NCBI GenBank assembly: GCA_903903935.1
Contig: CAIVAX010000174.1
Location: forward strand, 1-12,378
Direction: 5' to 3'
Source of the DNA: an uncultured Hyphomicrobiales bacterium
GTDB lineage: Bacteria; Pseudomonadota; Alphaproteobacteria; Rhizobiales; Beijerinckiaceae
Length of the DNA stretch: 12,378 nucleotides
Every line of letters begins with the position of its first letter. Position 1 is the first letter of the stretch. Below are positions 1 through 7,023 of this stretch, piece by piece. The notes beneath the pieces were generated by a model. That model was not told the origin of the DNA. It searched no databases and was given only the letters and a program-made list of their open reading frames with translations. Made by a program: the position numbers and the translations under genes.

Positions 1-507
1 GACATGCGCAGCCAATTGCATCGCCTGCATCATGATCTGGGCATTACCATGATTTATGTCACCCATGATCAAGCCGAGGCTCTGGCTTTAGCTGATCGCA
101 TTGTGGTGATGCGCGCAGGCCATATCATTCAAACCGGCTCACCAGAAGATCTTTATGAACGCCCACAAACCGGCTTTGTGGCTCGCTTTATGGGCTTTGA
201 AAATGTCTTGCGAGTCACGGATACGGGTCTGGCCAGCGAGGAGGGTAGCCTCTTGGTTGATACGCAATCTGTAAAGTCTGCTTATGCCCTAGCCTGGCGG
301 CCGCATCAGGTTCAATTAGGACAAGGCCAATTCCGGGGTAAGATTTTGGGCGCATCCTATCAGGGTGACACGATCGAATATCTGCTCGACACCGCCGCTG
401 GACATTTGAAAGTTCAATCTCCCGCCAGCAGCCCGCGCTATCAAGCTGGTCAAGAAATTGCTTTTGATCTGCCACTCCAGCAAGCGATAAGCTTGCGCGC
501 TGATTAA
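1..507 (+). CDS. ABC transporter ATP-binding protein, PotA/FbpC type (3' part only)
   Basis: The gene is open at the left edge, so its Walker A, signature and Walker B regions lie outside the window. The visible 168 codons start just after the expected D-loop. They contain the H-loop segment VTHDQAEAL (His about 20 residues into the ATG-initiated part), then the usual LADRIVVMRAG and GSPEDLYERP segments that end the nucleotide-binding domain of PotA/FbpC/UgpC-like ATPases. The last ~100 residues form a TOBE-like regulatory domain with a WRPHQV segment in place of the common IRPE. Such ATPases power import of polyamines, iron, sugars or other small solutes from the cytoplasmic face of the inner membrane. 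Only 17 nt separate it from the nucleoside hydrolase gene, so I infer that the transporter imports a nucleoside or purine. The substrate is not readable from the ATPase. The family call is firm. Confidence 0.9.
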   Translation, partial: DMRSQLHRLHHDLGITMIYVTHDQAEALALADRIVVMRAGHIIQTGSPEDLYERPQTGFVARFMGFENVLRVTDTGLASEEGSLLVDTQSVKSAYALAWRPHQVQLGQGQFRGKILGASYQGDTIEYLLDTAAGHLKVQSPASSPRYQAGQEIAFDLPLQQAISLRAD

Positions 508-524
508 CCAAACAGGGATCGCTC

Positions 525-1448
525 ATGCCATCGGTCTGGATTGATACAGATATGGGCTTTGATGATCTGGCCGCGATCTGCGTCATCGCCGCCTCGCCGC
601 AGCATCACATTGCTGGCCTGTCGCTTATTGCTGGCAATGCGCCTCTCGACTGCGTGGCGCGTAATGCCGCTGGTGCGGCGCACTTATTTGATTGGCGCTT
701 TCCCATTCATCTAGGCCGCGAGCGTCCCCTCCTCAATGAGCTGGAGACGGCTAGCTATGTTCTGGGTCCGCGCGGCATGGCCAGCATTGGCCGCCATCTG
801 CCAGAGGCTGAACTCACGGCTGCAACCATGCCCGCTTGGCAGGCTTTGGCGCAATATATCAAAACCAGCAAAGATGGTATTCACATCCTCGCGCTTGGGC
901 CTTTGACCAATCTCGCCCTGCTGGCTCTCAACGAACCAGAATTAGTCAAATCGATTGATCATTTATTCTGGATGGGCGGTGGCATTGGCGGCAATCACAC
1001 AGCTGCAGCTGAATTCAATGCTGCTGTTGATCCTGAGGCGCTCGCCATTGTGCTCAATTCAGGCATGTCGATGCATATGGTTGGATTGGATACCTGCCGC
1101 CAATGCCTGTTGACGCACGATCATGTGACCAACCTGCGCCAGATTGGCAGCGACAAAGCTCACATCATGGCAGATCTCATGGCCGCCTATGTCAATATTG
1201 CCGGACCACAAGGTCGCATGGCCTGTTATGATCCGCTCGCCGCTGCAGCTTTAATTGATCCCGCTCTGGTCAATTTCAAACCCGCCCATGTAACGGCCGA
1301 ATTGCATGGTCAGGCCACGCGCGGCATGAGTGTGATTGAATGGCGCGTGCCACGCAAAGCCAAGGCCAATGCCCTTGTGTCAACCCAACCTGATGCGGGT
1401 GCCGCCCTCAAGCTGATAACAGAGTCACTCGCTCGCTCGTGCCAATAG
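525..1448 (+). CDS. Nucleoside hydrolase (IunH/RihA-C family)
   Basis: This 307-residue protein has the usual length for the family, which hydrolyses the N-glycosidic bond of nucleosides to give free base and ribose. The N-terminal calcium-binding aspartate cluster is DTDMGFDD (D7, D9, D13, D14), with Met where the usual motif DTDPGxDD has Pro. Other family marks are GN at 37-38, ALGPLTNLA at 123-131, MGGG at 150-153, GN at 156-157, AEFN at 162-165 (substrate-binding Glu and Asn), and YDPLA at 235-239 with the fourth calcium ligand D236. The residue before that Asp is Tyr235; many members have His there (His241 of the Crithidia enzyme, the proposed proton donor to the base). No signal peptide is seen. 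The ATG follows a weak AGGG ribosome site. Its place between a transporter ATPase and adenine deaminase suggests adenosine or another purine nucleoside as substrate, which is inference. Confidence 0.93.
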   Translation: MPSVWIDTDMGFDDLAAICVIAASPQHHIAGLSLIAGNAPLDCVARNAAGAAHLFDWRFPIHLGRERPLLNELETASYVLGPRGMASIGRHLPEAELTAATMPAWQALAQYIKTSKDGIHILALGPLTNLALLALNEPELVKSIDHLFWMGGGIGGNHTAAAEFNAAVDPEALAIVLNSGMSMHMVGLDTCRQCLLTHDHVTNLRQIGSDKAHIMADLMAAYVNIAGPQGRMACYDPLAAAALIDPALVNFKPAHVTAELHGQATRGMSVIEWRVPRKAKANALVSTQPDAGAALKLITESLARSCQ

Positions 1449-1461
1449 AAAGAGGCTGATC

Positions 1462-3246
1462 ATGCATAAGGACAATCTGCGTGAACCCTTGGATCTTCAT
1501 GATCCGGCTTTGCGCGATCGCGCTGTGCGCGCGGCGCGGGGCCAGGCGCCTTTTGATATTCTGCTGACCGGCGGCCTATTGGTGGATGTGGCAACGGGAG
1601 AATTGCGGCCAGCCGATATTGGCTTTGTTGGCCCTTTGATTGCCAGCGTGCATGAGCGCAATGGCCGCAGCGATGCCGCCCGTGTGATCGATGTAAGTGG
1701 CAAATATATTGCTCCCGGCCTCATTGACTCACATATGCATGTTGAAAGCTCAATGGTGACGCCACGCGGCTATGCCAGCATTGTTGTGCCCAATGGCGTG
1801 ACAACAATCTGCTGGGATCCGCATGAAATCGGCAATGTGATGGGGCTAGACGGCGTGCGCTGGGCGATCAACGCCAGCCGCAATCTGCCTTTGCGTGTCT
1901 TGGTGATGGCACCCTCTTGCGTGCCCTCAGCACCGGGTCTTGAACTCTCCGGCGCTGATTTTGATACGCCCGAACTCACTCAATTGCTCAGCATGCCAGA
2001 AGTGATCGGCCTTGCCGAAGTGATGGATATGCGCGGCGTGCTGGAGCGCGGCGATAAAATGCGCCGCGTTGTTGAGACTGGCTTGCAATCGGGCAAACTT
2101 GTATGCGGCCATGCGCGCGGGCTGGCAGGAGCTGATCTGCAGGGCTTTGCCTGTGCGGGCATTGAATCCGATCATGAGATTGTCTCAGGTGATGATTTGC
2201 TCGCCAAATTGCGCGCTGGCTTCACTGTCGAATTGCGCGGATCGCATGATTATATCCTGCCCGAGGCGGTCACAACGCTGCGCGCTTTGCCGCGCCTGCC
2301 CGTCACTTTGACCATTTGCACGGATGATGTCTTTCCCGATGATCTTGTGGCCTTTGGTGGTCTGATTGACGTTCTGCGCCGATTGATCCGCTATGGCATG
2401 CCAGCCCTTGATGCGATTGCCGCAACCACTTTGCATGCTGCTTTGCGATTGGGTCGTCGCGATCTAGGCCTTGTGGGTGCTGGCCGCCGAGCCGATGTCA
2501 TTGTGCTTGATGATTTGGCCAATCTCAATGTGCGGCATGTCTTTGCCTCCGGCCGCCATGTCGCCTCCAATGGTCAATTGCATGATGAGCTCAGAGCCGA
2601 TCCTGTTCCCCTGCCCGCCTCAACCATGAAATTAAATCCGCTCACTGAGGAGGATTTCATTTTGCGGGCGCCTGATCTCATCAAGGGCACAGCACGAATG
2701 CGCACGATTGTGCGCCCGCGCTTTACCCAATGGGGCGAGACACAGGCGCAAGTCGTCGATGGACAAGTGCGCGTGCCTGACGGCAAGAGCCTGATGGCGG
2801 TCATTCATCGCCATGCACGTGCCGCCCCCGTCACCAAAATGGCGATCATTGATGAGTGGGGCGAGTTTGGCGGCGCTGTCGCCACAACAGTCTCGCATGA
2901 CTCGCATAATCTGACGATCTTTGGTCGCAATGCGGCCGATATGGCCGCTGCCGCCAATGCTTTGATTGCCTGTGGCGGCGGCATGGCTGTTGCGGCCAGA
3001 GGCAAAGTTGAAGCTGAACTTGCACTGCCCGTCTGCGGACTTGTATCGCCGCAAGCTCCATCAGATGTCGCGCAAGCCTTCACCAAATTGCGCCACGCAA
3101 CCGATCAGATTGCGCAATGGAAACCGCCCCTGCGTGTCTTTAAAGCCCTCGTGGGCGCCAGCCTTGCCTGCAATCCCGGCCCGCATCTCACCGATCGCGG
3201 CCTGACAGATGGCACAACCGGGGAGATTTTTGATCCCTTCTTATAA
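1462..3246 (+). CDS. ade: Adenine deaminase
   Basis: This 594-residue amidohydrolase has the full length and order of bacterial Ade, which converts adenine to hypoxanthine and ammonia in the cytoplasm. Metal and active-site segments are all present: GLIDSHMHVESSM (H91, H93) at the start of the barrel, HEIGNV (121-126), GLAEVMD (E186), CGHARGL (H217), GIESDHE (H238) and CTDD (D288, D289). The C-terminal Ade-specific domain shows ATTVSHDSHN followed by a GGG turn and LPVCGLVS near residues 476-550. The ATG is preceded by AGAGG at about 6 nt, and only 13 nt lie between it and the nucleoside hydrolase stop codon, so translation is probably coupled. It is the last gene of the + strand run. With the hydrolase it would turn adenosine into hypoxanthine, ribose and ammonia, a nitrogen-releasing salvage route. 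I see no damage to the frame. Confidence 0.96.
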   Translation: MHKDNLREPLDLHDPALRDRAVRAARGQAPFDILLTGGLLVDVATGELRPADIGFVGPLIASVHERNGRSDAARVIDVSGKYIAPGLIDSHMHVESSMVTPRGYASIVVPNGVTTICWDPHEIGNVMGLDGVRWAINASRNLPLRVLVMAPSCVPSAPGLELSGADFDTPELTQLLSMPEVIGLAEVMDMRGVLERGDKMRRVVETGLQSGKLVCGHARGLAGADLQGFACAGIESDHEIVSGDDLLAKLRAGFTVELRGSHDYILPEAVTTLRALPRLPVTLTICTDDVFPDDLVAFGGLIDVLRRLIRYGMPALDAIAATTLHAALRLGRRDLGLVGAGRRADVIVLDDLANLNVRHVFASGRHVASNGQLHDELRADPVPLPASTMKLNPLTEEDFILRAPDLIKGTARMRTIVRPRFTQWGETQAQVVDGQVRVPDGKSLMAVIHRHARAAPVTKMAIIDEWGEFGGAVATTVSHDSHNLTIFGRNAADMAAAANALIACGGGMAVAARGKVEAELALPVCGLVSPQAPSDVAQAFTKLRHATDQIAQWKPPLRVFKALVGASLACNPGPHLTDRGLTDGTTGEIFDPFL

Positions 3247-3270
3247 GGGCGATCCAATCTCACAGAAAAT

Positions 3271-4101
3271 TTATTTGGCGGCGTTCAGCACAAAGTCAAA
3301 CGCCACTTCATAAGTGCCATCGTCTTTGCGCATCCAATCGGCAATGAGCGATTGGCGCACACCAAAGACGGCGTCTGAATCTAAATAGTCATCGTCCTTG
3401 CGAAAGACATGGGTGATCAAGGTTTCAAAACCCGGCGCCTTGATCATGAAATGCAAATGCGCAGGCCGCCAAGAATGACGCCCGCTTGCGCGCAATAATT
3501 CACCCACAGGGCCATCTGTCGGGATGGAATAAGCGCTCGCCAAGATCGACTGAAAATAAAATCGCCCCTGCTCATCTGCAGTCAACATGCCGCGCGCTTG
3601 AGCCTGCGCAAGGCCCTCATGCTGGACATCATAAAGACCATCTTCATCAGATTGCCACACATCAAGCTTGGCATGGGGAATAGGCCGCCCCTCAGGATCG
3701 CGCACCGTACCCTGCACAAAACAGGGGGTTCCGCGCGCGCCATTGGAAATATCAGCGCCCAATTCATAATGCGGCGCTCCCTCAACATGAAAAGGCCCAA
3801 AGACTGTCGCTTCCGTACAGCCCTCTGGCTTGTCATTGTTCATCGCCACTGTAAGCATGGAAAGACCCAGAACATCCGACAGCAAAATGAACTCTTGTCG
3901 TTTGCTATCAGTGATCGCGCCGCAGCGGGTAAGAAAATCAATCCCCGCAAACCATTCGGCTTCTGTGAGTTCAACCTCGCGGACAAAATCATGCAAATGG
4001 CGGATCAAACTGTCTATAATCAGCTTAAATCGAGGATTATCTGTATTCGCATGCCGATCAAGCACCGCTTGCGTGATCGTGTGATGATCGAGATTGCGCA
4101 C
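3271..4101 (-). CDS. Intradiol ring-cleavage dioxygenase, hydroxyquinol 1,2-dioxygenase-like
   Basis: This is a non-haem Fe(III) enzyme that opens catechol-type rings between the two hydroxyls. From the GTG at 4101 it has 276 residues: an N-terminal helical dimerisation domain (about 1-95, with TITQAV and RHLHDFVREVELT segments) and a C-terminal beta-sandwich. The four iron ligands are Tyr157 (GLYDV), Tyr191 (AYSIP), His215 and His217 (RPAHLHF). The whole pattern, including VFGPFHVEGAP and the HSWRPAHLHFMI segment, resembles hydroxyquinol and chlorocatechol dioxygenases more than protocatechuate 3,4-dioxygenase. The frame stays open to 4224, but the extra 41 residues are Cys/Trp-rich and unlike the family. 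The GTG at 4101 has GGGGAG six bases upstream and gives the normal N-terminus. It is the last gene of the - strand run, separated by 179 nt from the gene before. The product would be a muconate or maleylacetate; no maleylacetate reductase is seen nearby. Confidence 0.93.
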   Translation of the reverse strand: MRNLDHHTITQAVLDRHANTDNPRFKLIIDSLIRHLHDFVREVELTEAEWFAGIDFLTRCGAITDSKRQEFILLSDVLGLSMLTVAMNNDKPEGCTEATVFGPFHVEGAPHYELGADISNGARGTPCFVQGTVRDPEGRPIPHAKLDVWQSDEDGLYDVQHEGLAQAQARGMLTADEQGRFYFQSILASAYSIPTDGPVGELLRASGRHSWRPAHLHFMIKAPGFETLITHVFRKDDDYLDSDAVFGVRQSLIADWMRKDDGTYEVAFDFVLNAAK

Positions 4102-4107
4102 AATAAT

Positions 4108-4113
4108 CTCCCC
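4108..4113 (-). promoter_or_regulatory. Ribosome binding site deciding a GTG start
   Basis: GGGGAG on the - strand lies six bases before the GTG at 4101-4099. It is the strongest translation signal in the upstream open stretch and fixes the start of the intradiol dioxygenase, removing about 41 unlikely N-terminal residues. Confidence 0.75.
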
Positions 4114-4139
4114 AGCTGAAATGCGAGATGACTTCTGTG

Positions 4140-4168
4140 ATCTTAATGGCACTGCGACCTGCCAGCAA
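4140..4168 (-). promoter_or_regulatory. Possible sigma70-type promoter for the intradiol dioxygenase gene
   Basis: On the - strand TTGCTG (4168-4163) and TAAGAT (4145-4140) are separated by exactly 17 bases, with three and four matches to the -35 and -10 consensus. Transcription would begin near 4133 and leave a leader of roughly 30 nt before the GTG. The gap here, 179 nt, is the largest in the - strand run, which makes a private promoter plausible. The match is modest and could be chance. A short inverted repeat, CTGCCA/TGGCAG (4159-4164 and 4178-4183), overlaps the -35 box and could be an operator or nothing. Confidence 0.25.
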
Positions 4169-4280
4169 GCTGAGAGGTGGCAGAGGCGCGCAAGAGCATG
4201 ATGCCCAATAACGCACCACCACACACTCTCACTCGCCCGATAAGCTGTTTGACCCGCATCATTAAGAGCAGATCCCAGCC

Positions 4281-5282
4281 CTATTGCTCCATCACAGAGG
4301 GTGCAAATAATTCTTCAAGTTTGATAAGGCGCGGCGTCAAGCCTTGCTCAAAGGAATAGTGTGCCGCTGTTTCGAGCACTTTGCGATTAGCGGCAATACC
4401 ATGCGTGATGAGCTGTGTTGTCAGAGCTTTTTTCGCAGAGGTCGGCAAGAGGCCTGTCTCAAGATGATATTCGACCGCTTCGCGCCGCGCCTTTTCGGCC
4501 AGCTCATTGGCTTTTTGAAAGGCCTTAAAAATATTCAAAATGACCCAGGGATGACGCTCTGCAATCTCGCGCTTGATCACCATGCCATGATTGATGGGAT
4601 AAATGCCGCTCTTCTCAAAAGACCGCACGCCCTCTGCATGAGGATCTGGAAAGAGTGTTTTGAAATCGGGATGTTTGTATAAATCGACCGAAGAACGATC
4701 GACCAAATTATTTGTGCCTGCCAGATAACGCAGAGCGCCATGCAGCTTCCCTTGCAAGAGCATTTCACCCATATTCGTATCGTTAGGAATATAGGACAGC
4801 TTCACATCTTTAGGCGGACGAAAACCTGTGGCTGCACCCTGACTGGAATCATCATTGCGTTCCATCCAGAATTCCATGTCGCGCGGATGCACATCATATT
4901 CATGCTGCAAATATCCCCGCGTCCATAAGGCGGCCGTCTGCTGATATTCGGGCACGCCCATTCTCTTGCCCTTAAGATCGGCCGGCAGGTTAATGCCGCT
5001 ATCCTTACGCACTAATATGCCAACATGAAACATGCGGCGCGTGGTAAATACAGGAATGCCAACCCATCGATCATCCCCATTGGCCACAGCCATCATCAGG
5101 GAAGAAACAGACATTTCGGAGACATCAAAATCACCAAAGCGCAATTGGCGCCAGAATAATTCTGAGGCATGCAGCGGAGTCGCCAGAAACTCAATGCCAT
5201 CAGCCTTAACCTTGCCCTCGAAAATAGGCCGCGTGCGCGGATTATCCGCCATGGCAATGCTTAATTGAAGCTTCATACTCAT
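4281..5282 (-). CDS. 4,5-dihydroxyphthalate decarboxylase (Pht5) family protein
   Basis: This 333-residue protein has the periplasmic-binding-protein-like fold of the Pht5 family, whose founder removes a carboxyl group from 4,5-dihydroxyphthalate to give protocatechuate. Recognisable family segments are PVFTTRRMFH (78-86), LKGKRMGVPEYQQTAALWTRG (within 103-123), YIPNDTNMGEMLLQGKLHGAL (within 164-184) and IYPINHGMVIKRE (227-239). There is no signal peptide or lipobox, so it should be cytoplasmic and not a transporter binding protein, although the fold is shared. Start choice is uncertain: ATG at 5282 directly abuts a GGGGCGAG stretch, while the ATG two codons later (5276) is better spaced from it. 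It lies 81 nt after the LigB-like gene. A decarboxylase feeding a ring-cleavage enzyme fits the context, but the exact substrate is unknown and many homologues carry this name without biochemical proof. Confidence 0.85.
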   Translation of the reverse strand: MSMKLQLSIAMADNPRTRPIFEGKVKADGIEFLATPLHASELFWRQLRFGDFDVSEMSVSSLMMAVANGDDRWVGIPVFTTRRMFHVGILVRKDSGINLPADLKGKRMGVPEYQQTAALWTRGYLQHEYDVHPRDMEFWMERNDDSSQGAATGFRPPKDVKLSYIPNDTNMGEMLLQGKLHGALRYLAGTNNLVDRSSVDLYKHPDFKTLFPDPHAEGVRSFEKSGIYPINHGMVIKREIAERHPWVILNIFKAFQKANELAEKARREAVEYHLETGLLPTSAKKALTTQLITHGIAANRKVLETAAHYSFEQGLTPRLIKLEELFAPSVMEQ

Positions 5283-5311
5283 CTCGCCCCGGCCATGATA
5301 TCGATCAAAGC

Positions 5312-5338
5312 GCCAGCCTGAAGTTCACTAAGGCTGGC
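5312..5338. other. Intercistronic stem-loop, 8-bp perfect stem
   Basis: GCCAGCCT (5312-5319) and AGGCTGGC (5331-5338) form a perfect 8-bp stem with an 11-nt loop in the gap between the LigB-like gene and the Pht5-like gene. A second, smaller inverted repeat AAGAC/GTCTT (5340-5344 and 5349-5353) and a TTTTCGAAAA palindrome (5352-5361) lie beside it. In the direction of transcription (- strand) no run of T follows, so a full intrinsic terminator is unlikely; mRNA processing, stabilisation or partial attenuation is possible. Confidence 0.5.
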
Positions 5339-5363
5339 TAAGACTTATGTCTTTTCGAAAACC

Positions 5364-6386
5364 CTAGTCCCAAGTCGCAAAGGCCATGCCGCATCCTGTT
5401 CCCGCCTCTGATCGATAGGAGGGAACATAATCAACAAGGTTCATCTTGAGATTGGTTTGCGACAAAATGCCCGCAACGGTGATCCAGTTTTTTGTCTCGG
5501 ATGTGCCAGAGCGGAAGATGGCTTCAGGTTCAGCGAAAATTGTTTTCGTGTCCTGATCGCGAATGGCATTGAGCATGCGCCGATCAAACTCTTCATCAAC
5601 GACAAAATGGCTAATACCACCCGATGCACAAATAGCGATACGCTTATTGGCATAATCGCCCTTCAAATTCGCAATAGATCGGCCAATCGATTGACCAAAC
5701 TGGTAACAGCGTTTGGCACTAGGTTGATTGGGCTCAAAATAAGTATTGAGAAGGATCGGCAAAACTGGAATGGGACGATCGCGCACAATGCGCCGATAAA
5801 TAAAGCCAACCGCATGCCCCACACCAATCAGACCTCTGGCATTGGAGCGTTGCTTCATCGAGACGGCAACATCGAATTCGTCTCTAATCGCTTGGTGAAT
5901 GATCGCATCAGCCAATTCGACAGGAACAGGATAGGCCTGATCTTCGGGCGGATGACTGGCCGACATGGCCAAAGCAATACCGGGTGATTTAGTTTTGAGC
6001 TTTTCAGGATCAATAGCGGCATTGATAACCTGCTGCCCTGAATAGACGGTGAAAGACGGCTGGATGTCTTCATGAAACCATTCATGCTGATCATCACCAA
6101 CGACAACAATCACATCTGGATTGACCTCATCAACACGCGCGGCCAGTTTATTCATCGCCGCATGATTGCGCTCATACAACTTCTGCCTCGCTTCGAGTGA
6201 AGACGCCTGAACAAAGTCTCTCTCACCCTGACGCACAGCCACCAATTCTGGAAATGTATAGGTCTTGCCGCGGAACGGATGCTCTGGGTTGAGTCGATCA
6301 TCGGCCGCGCGCAAATCCCAACGCTCAGGCGGCGTGGACAGCAAAGGCCCATGTGAGGACCCAAATCCAAAAACAATATTGGCCAT
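5364..6386 (-). CDS. Class III extradiol ring-cleavage dioxygenase, LigB-like catalytic subunit
   Basis: This 340-residue protein belongs to the LigB family (catalytic beta subunit of protocatechuate 4,5-dioxygenase and relatives), Fe(II) enzymes that cleave a ring beside the diol. From memory of Sphingobium LigB, its key residues have counterparts: His12 (SSHGPLL) for LigB His12, His101 (VVVGDDQHEWF) for His61, His191 (GVGHAVGF) for His127, His260 (SGGISHFV) for the catalytic His195, and Glu297 (GTSETKNW) for Glu242. So the active site looks intact. The segment between the first two ligands is about 40 residues longer than in LigB. No LigA-like alpha subunit is fused to it or encoded in the window. 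The ATG at 6386 follows a strong GGGGGAG site. Substrate could be protocatechuate, gallate, a methylated catechol or another diol; I cannot choose. Confidence 0.9.
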   Translation of the reverse strand: MANIVFGFGSSHGPLLSTPPERWDLRAADDRLNPEHPFRGKTYTFPELVAVRQGERDFVQASSLEARQKLYERNHAAMNKLAARVDEVNPDVIVVVGDDQHEWFHEDIQPSFTVYSGQQVINAAIDPEKLKTKSPGIALAMSASHPPEDQAYPVPVELADAIIHQAIRDEFDVAVSMKQRSNARGLIGVGHAVGFIYRRIVRDRPIPVLPILLNTYFEPNQPSAKRCYQFGQSIGRSIANLKGDYANKRIAICASGGISHFVVDEEFDRRMLNAIRDQDTKTIFAEPEAIFRSGTSETKNWITVAGILSQTNLKMNLVDYVPSYRSEAGTGCGMAFATWD

Positions 6387-6409
6387 AACACTCCCCCTAA
6401 GCCTACCTC

Positions 6410-6432
6410 GGCAGATGTGACGAGACTCTGCC
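6410..6432. other. Intercistronic stem-loop, 6-bp stem
   Basis: GGCAGA (6410-6415) pairs with TCTGCC (6427-6432) across an 11-nt loop in the 82-nt gap between the VOC-fold gene and the LigB-like gene. TTTT follows only when read on the + strand, where no gene is present; on the transcribed - strand there is no T run. A role as a terminator for the operon is therefore unlikely. Confidence 0.35.
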
Positions 6433-6468
6433 TTTTGATACTTGTGCTTTCTTAAACCTTCAGATTAA

Positions 6469-6978
6469 TTATTCAGCCTTGAGCACGCGCAGTTTGGGAT
6501 CGCCACCATAAAGACCAAGATCCGAACGACGACCCGCCTTGCCACGCTCCACAGCAGCCGCAGCTTCTTCAGCAGTGGCGAATGTTGCCTCAACCTCGAC
6601 GCGGTAATTATCTGGATCAAGGAAGAACCAGTTGATGATACCAATCTCACGGCGATGACCAACTGGCCCCTCAACTTCAATGCCTAAGGATTTGATATAC
6701 TCAATCGTCTCCTCAGCCTTGGCCGGATCAACGCGATAGGCCCAATGGATCGCATGCGGAATATCAATTTTAGGCACATCTGGCGGCCATTTGATGATCG
6801 AAAGACCAAAATTGCCGATATAAAGCTTCATCAACGGATTGGTGGAATTGTCATTGCGCCAAGCCAGACGCGCTCCAAGAACCTTGGTATAAAATTCCAA
6901 AGTGCGGTCGAGATCCTCGACATAAAAGCCACTATGACTAATGCCATTGATGTTTATTGAGAGCTCTGCCTGATCCAT
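6469..6978 (-). CDS. VOC (vicinal oxygen chelate) family metalloprotein
   Basis: This 169-residue single-module protein has the glyoxalase/bleomycin-resistance/type I extradiol dioxygenase fold. The two beta-alpha-beta-beta-beta halves are visible: GISHSGFYVEDLDRTLEFY (13-30), opening the first with metal ligand candidate His15, and HAIHWAYRV (75-83), opening the second with His78. The second half ends in FLDPDNYRVEVE (119-130), with Glu128 the likely third ligand. This His-His-Glu set is shared by glyoxalases, epimerases and type I ring-cleavage enzymes, so the fold does not settle the reaction. A charged, Ala/Glu-rich C-terminal tail of about 38 residues (133-169) follows the fold. The ATG at 6978 has GGAG six bases upstream. 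It sits between the Rieske oxygenase (45 nt) and the LigB-like dioxygenase (82 nt), which suggests a step in the same aromatic pathway. Isomerase, hydrolase-like or dioxygenase activity are all possible. Confidence 0.85.
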   Translation of the reverse strand: MDQAELSININGISHSGFYVEDLDRTLEFYTKVLGARLAWRNDNSTNPLMKLYIGNFGLSIIKWPPDVPKIDIPHAIHWAYRVDPAKAEETIEYIKSLGIEVEGPVGHRREIGIINWFFLDPDNYRVEVEATFATAEEAAAAVERGKAGRRSDLGLYGGDPKLRVLKAE

Positions 6979-7023
6979 GAGTAACTCCGTAGGAATTTTG
7001 ATTGAGACTTGAAAGTGGAACTT

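Noticed and set aside
3598-4119. + strand open frame of 173 codons opposite the intradiol dioxygenase
   Set aside because: It overlaps a well-supported gene end to end and has no recognisable motif or good ribosome site.
4102-4224. N-terminal extension of the intradiol dioxygenase to the GTG at 4224
   Set aside because: The added residues are Cys/Trp-rich and unlike the family, and the GTG at 4101 has a strong, well-spaced GGGGAG site.
4281-5282. Reading the Pht5-like protein as the missing solute-binding protein of the ABC importer
   Set aside because: The fold is shared, but there is no signal peptide or lipobox, and the VPEYQ-TA-LW-RG pattern is that of the decarboxylase family.
5457-5987. 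+ strand open frame of 176 codons opposite the LigB-like gene
   Set aside because: It is antisense to a gene with an intact active site and has no family motif.
6410-6436. Hairpin followed by TTTT as an intrinsic terminator
   Set aside because: The T run is on the + strand side, where no gene is transcribed; on the operon strand no T run follows.
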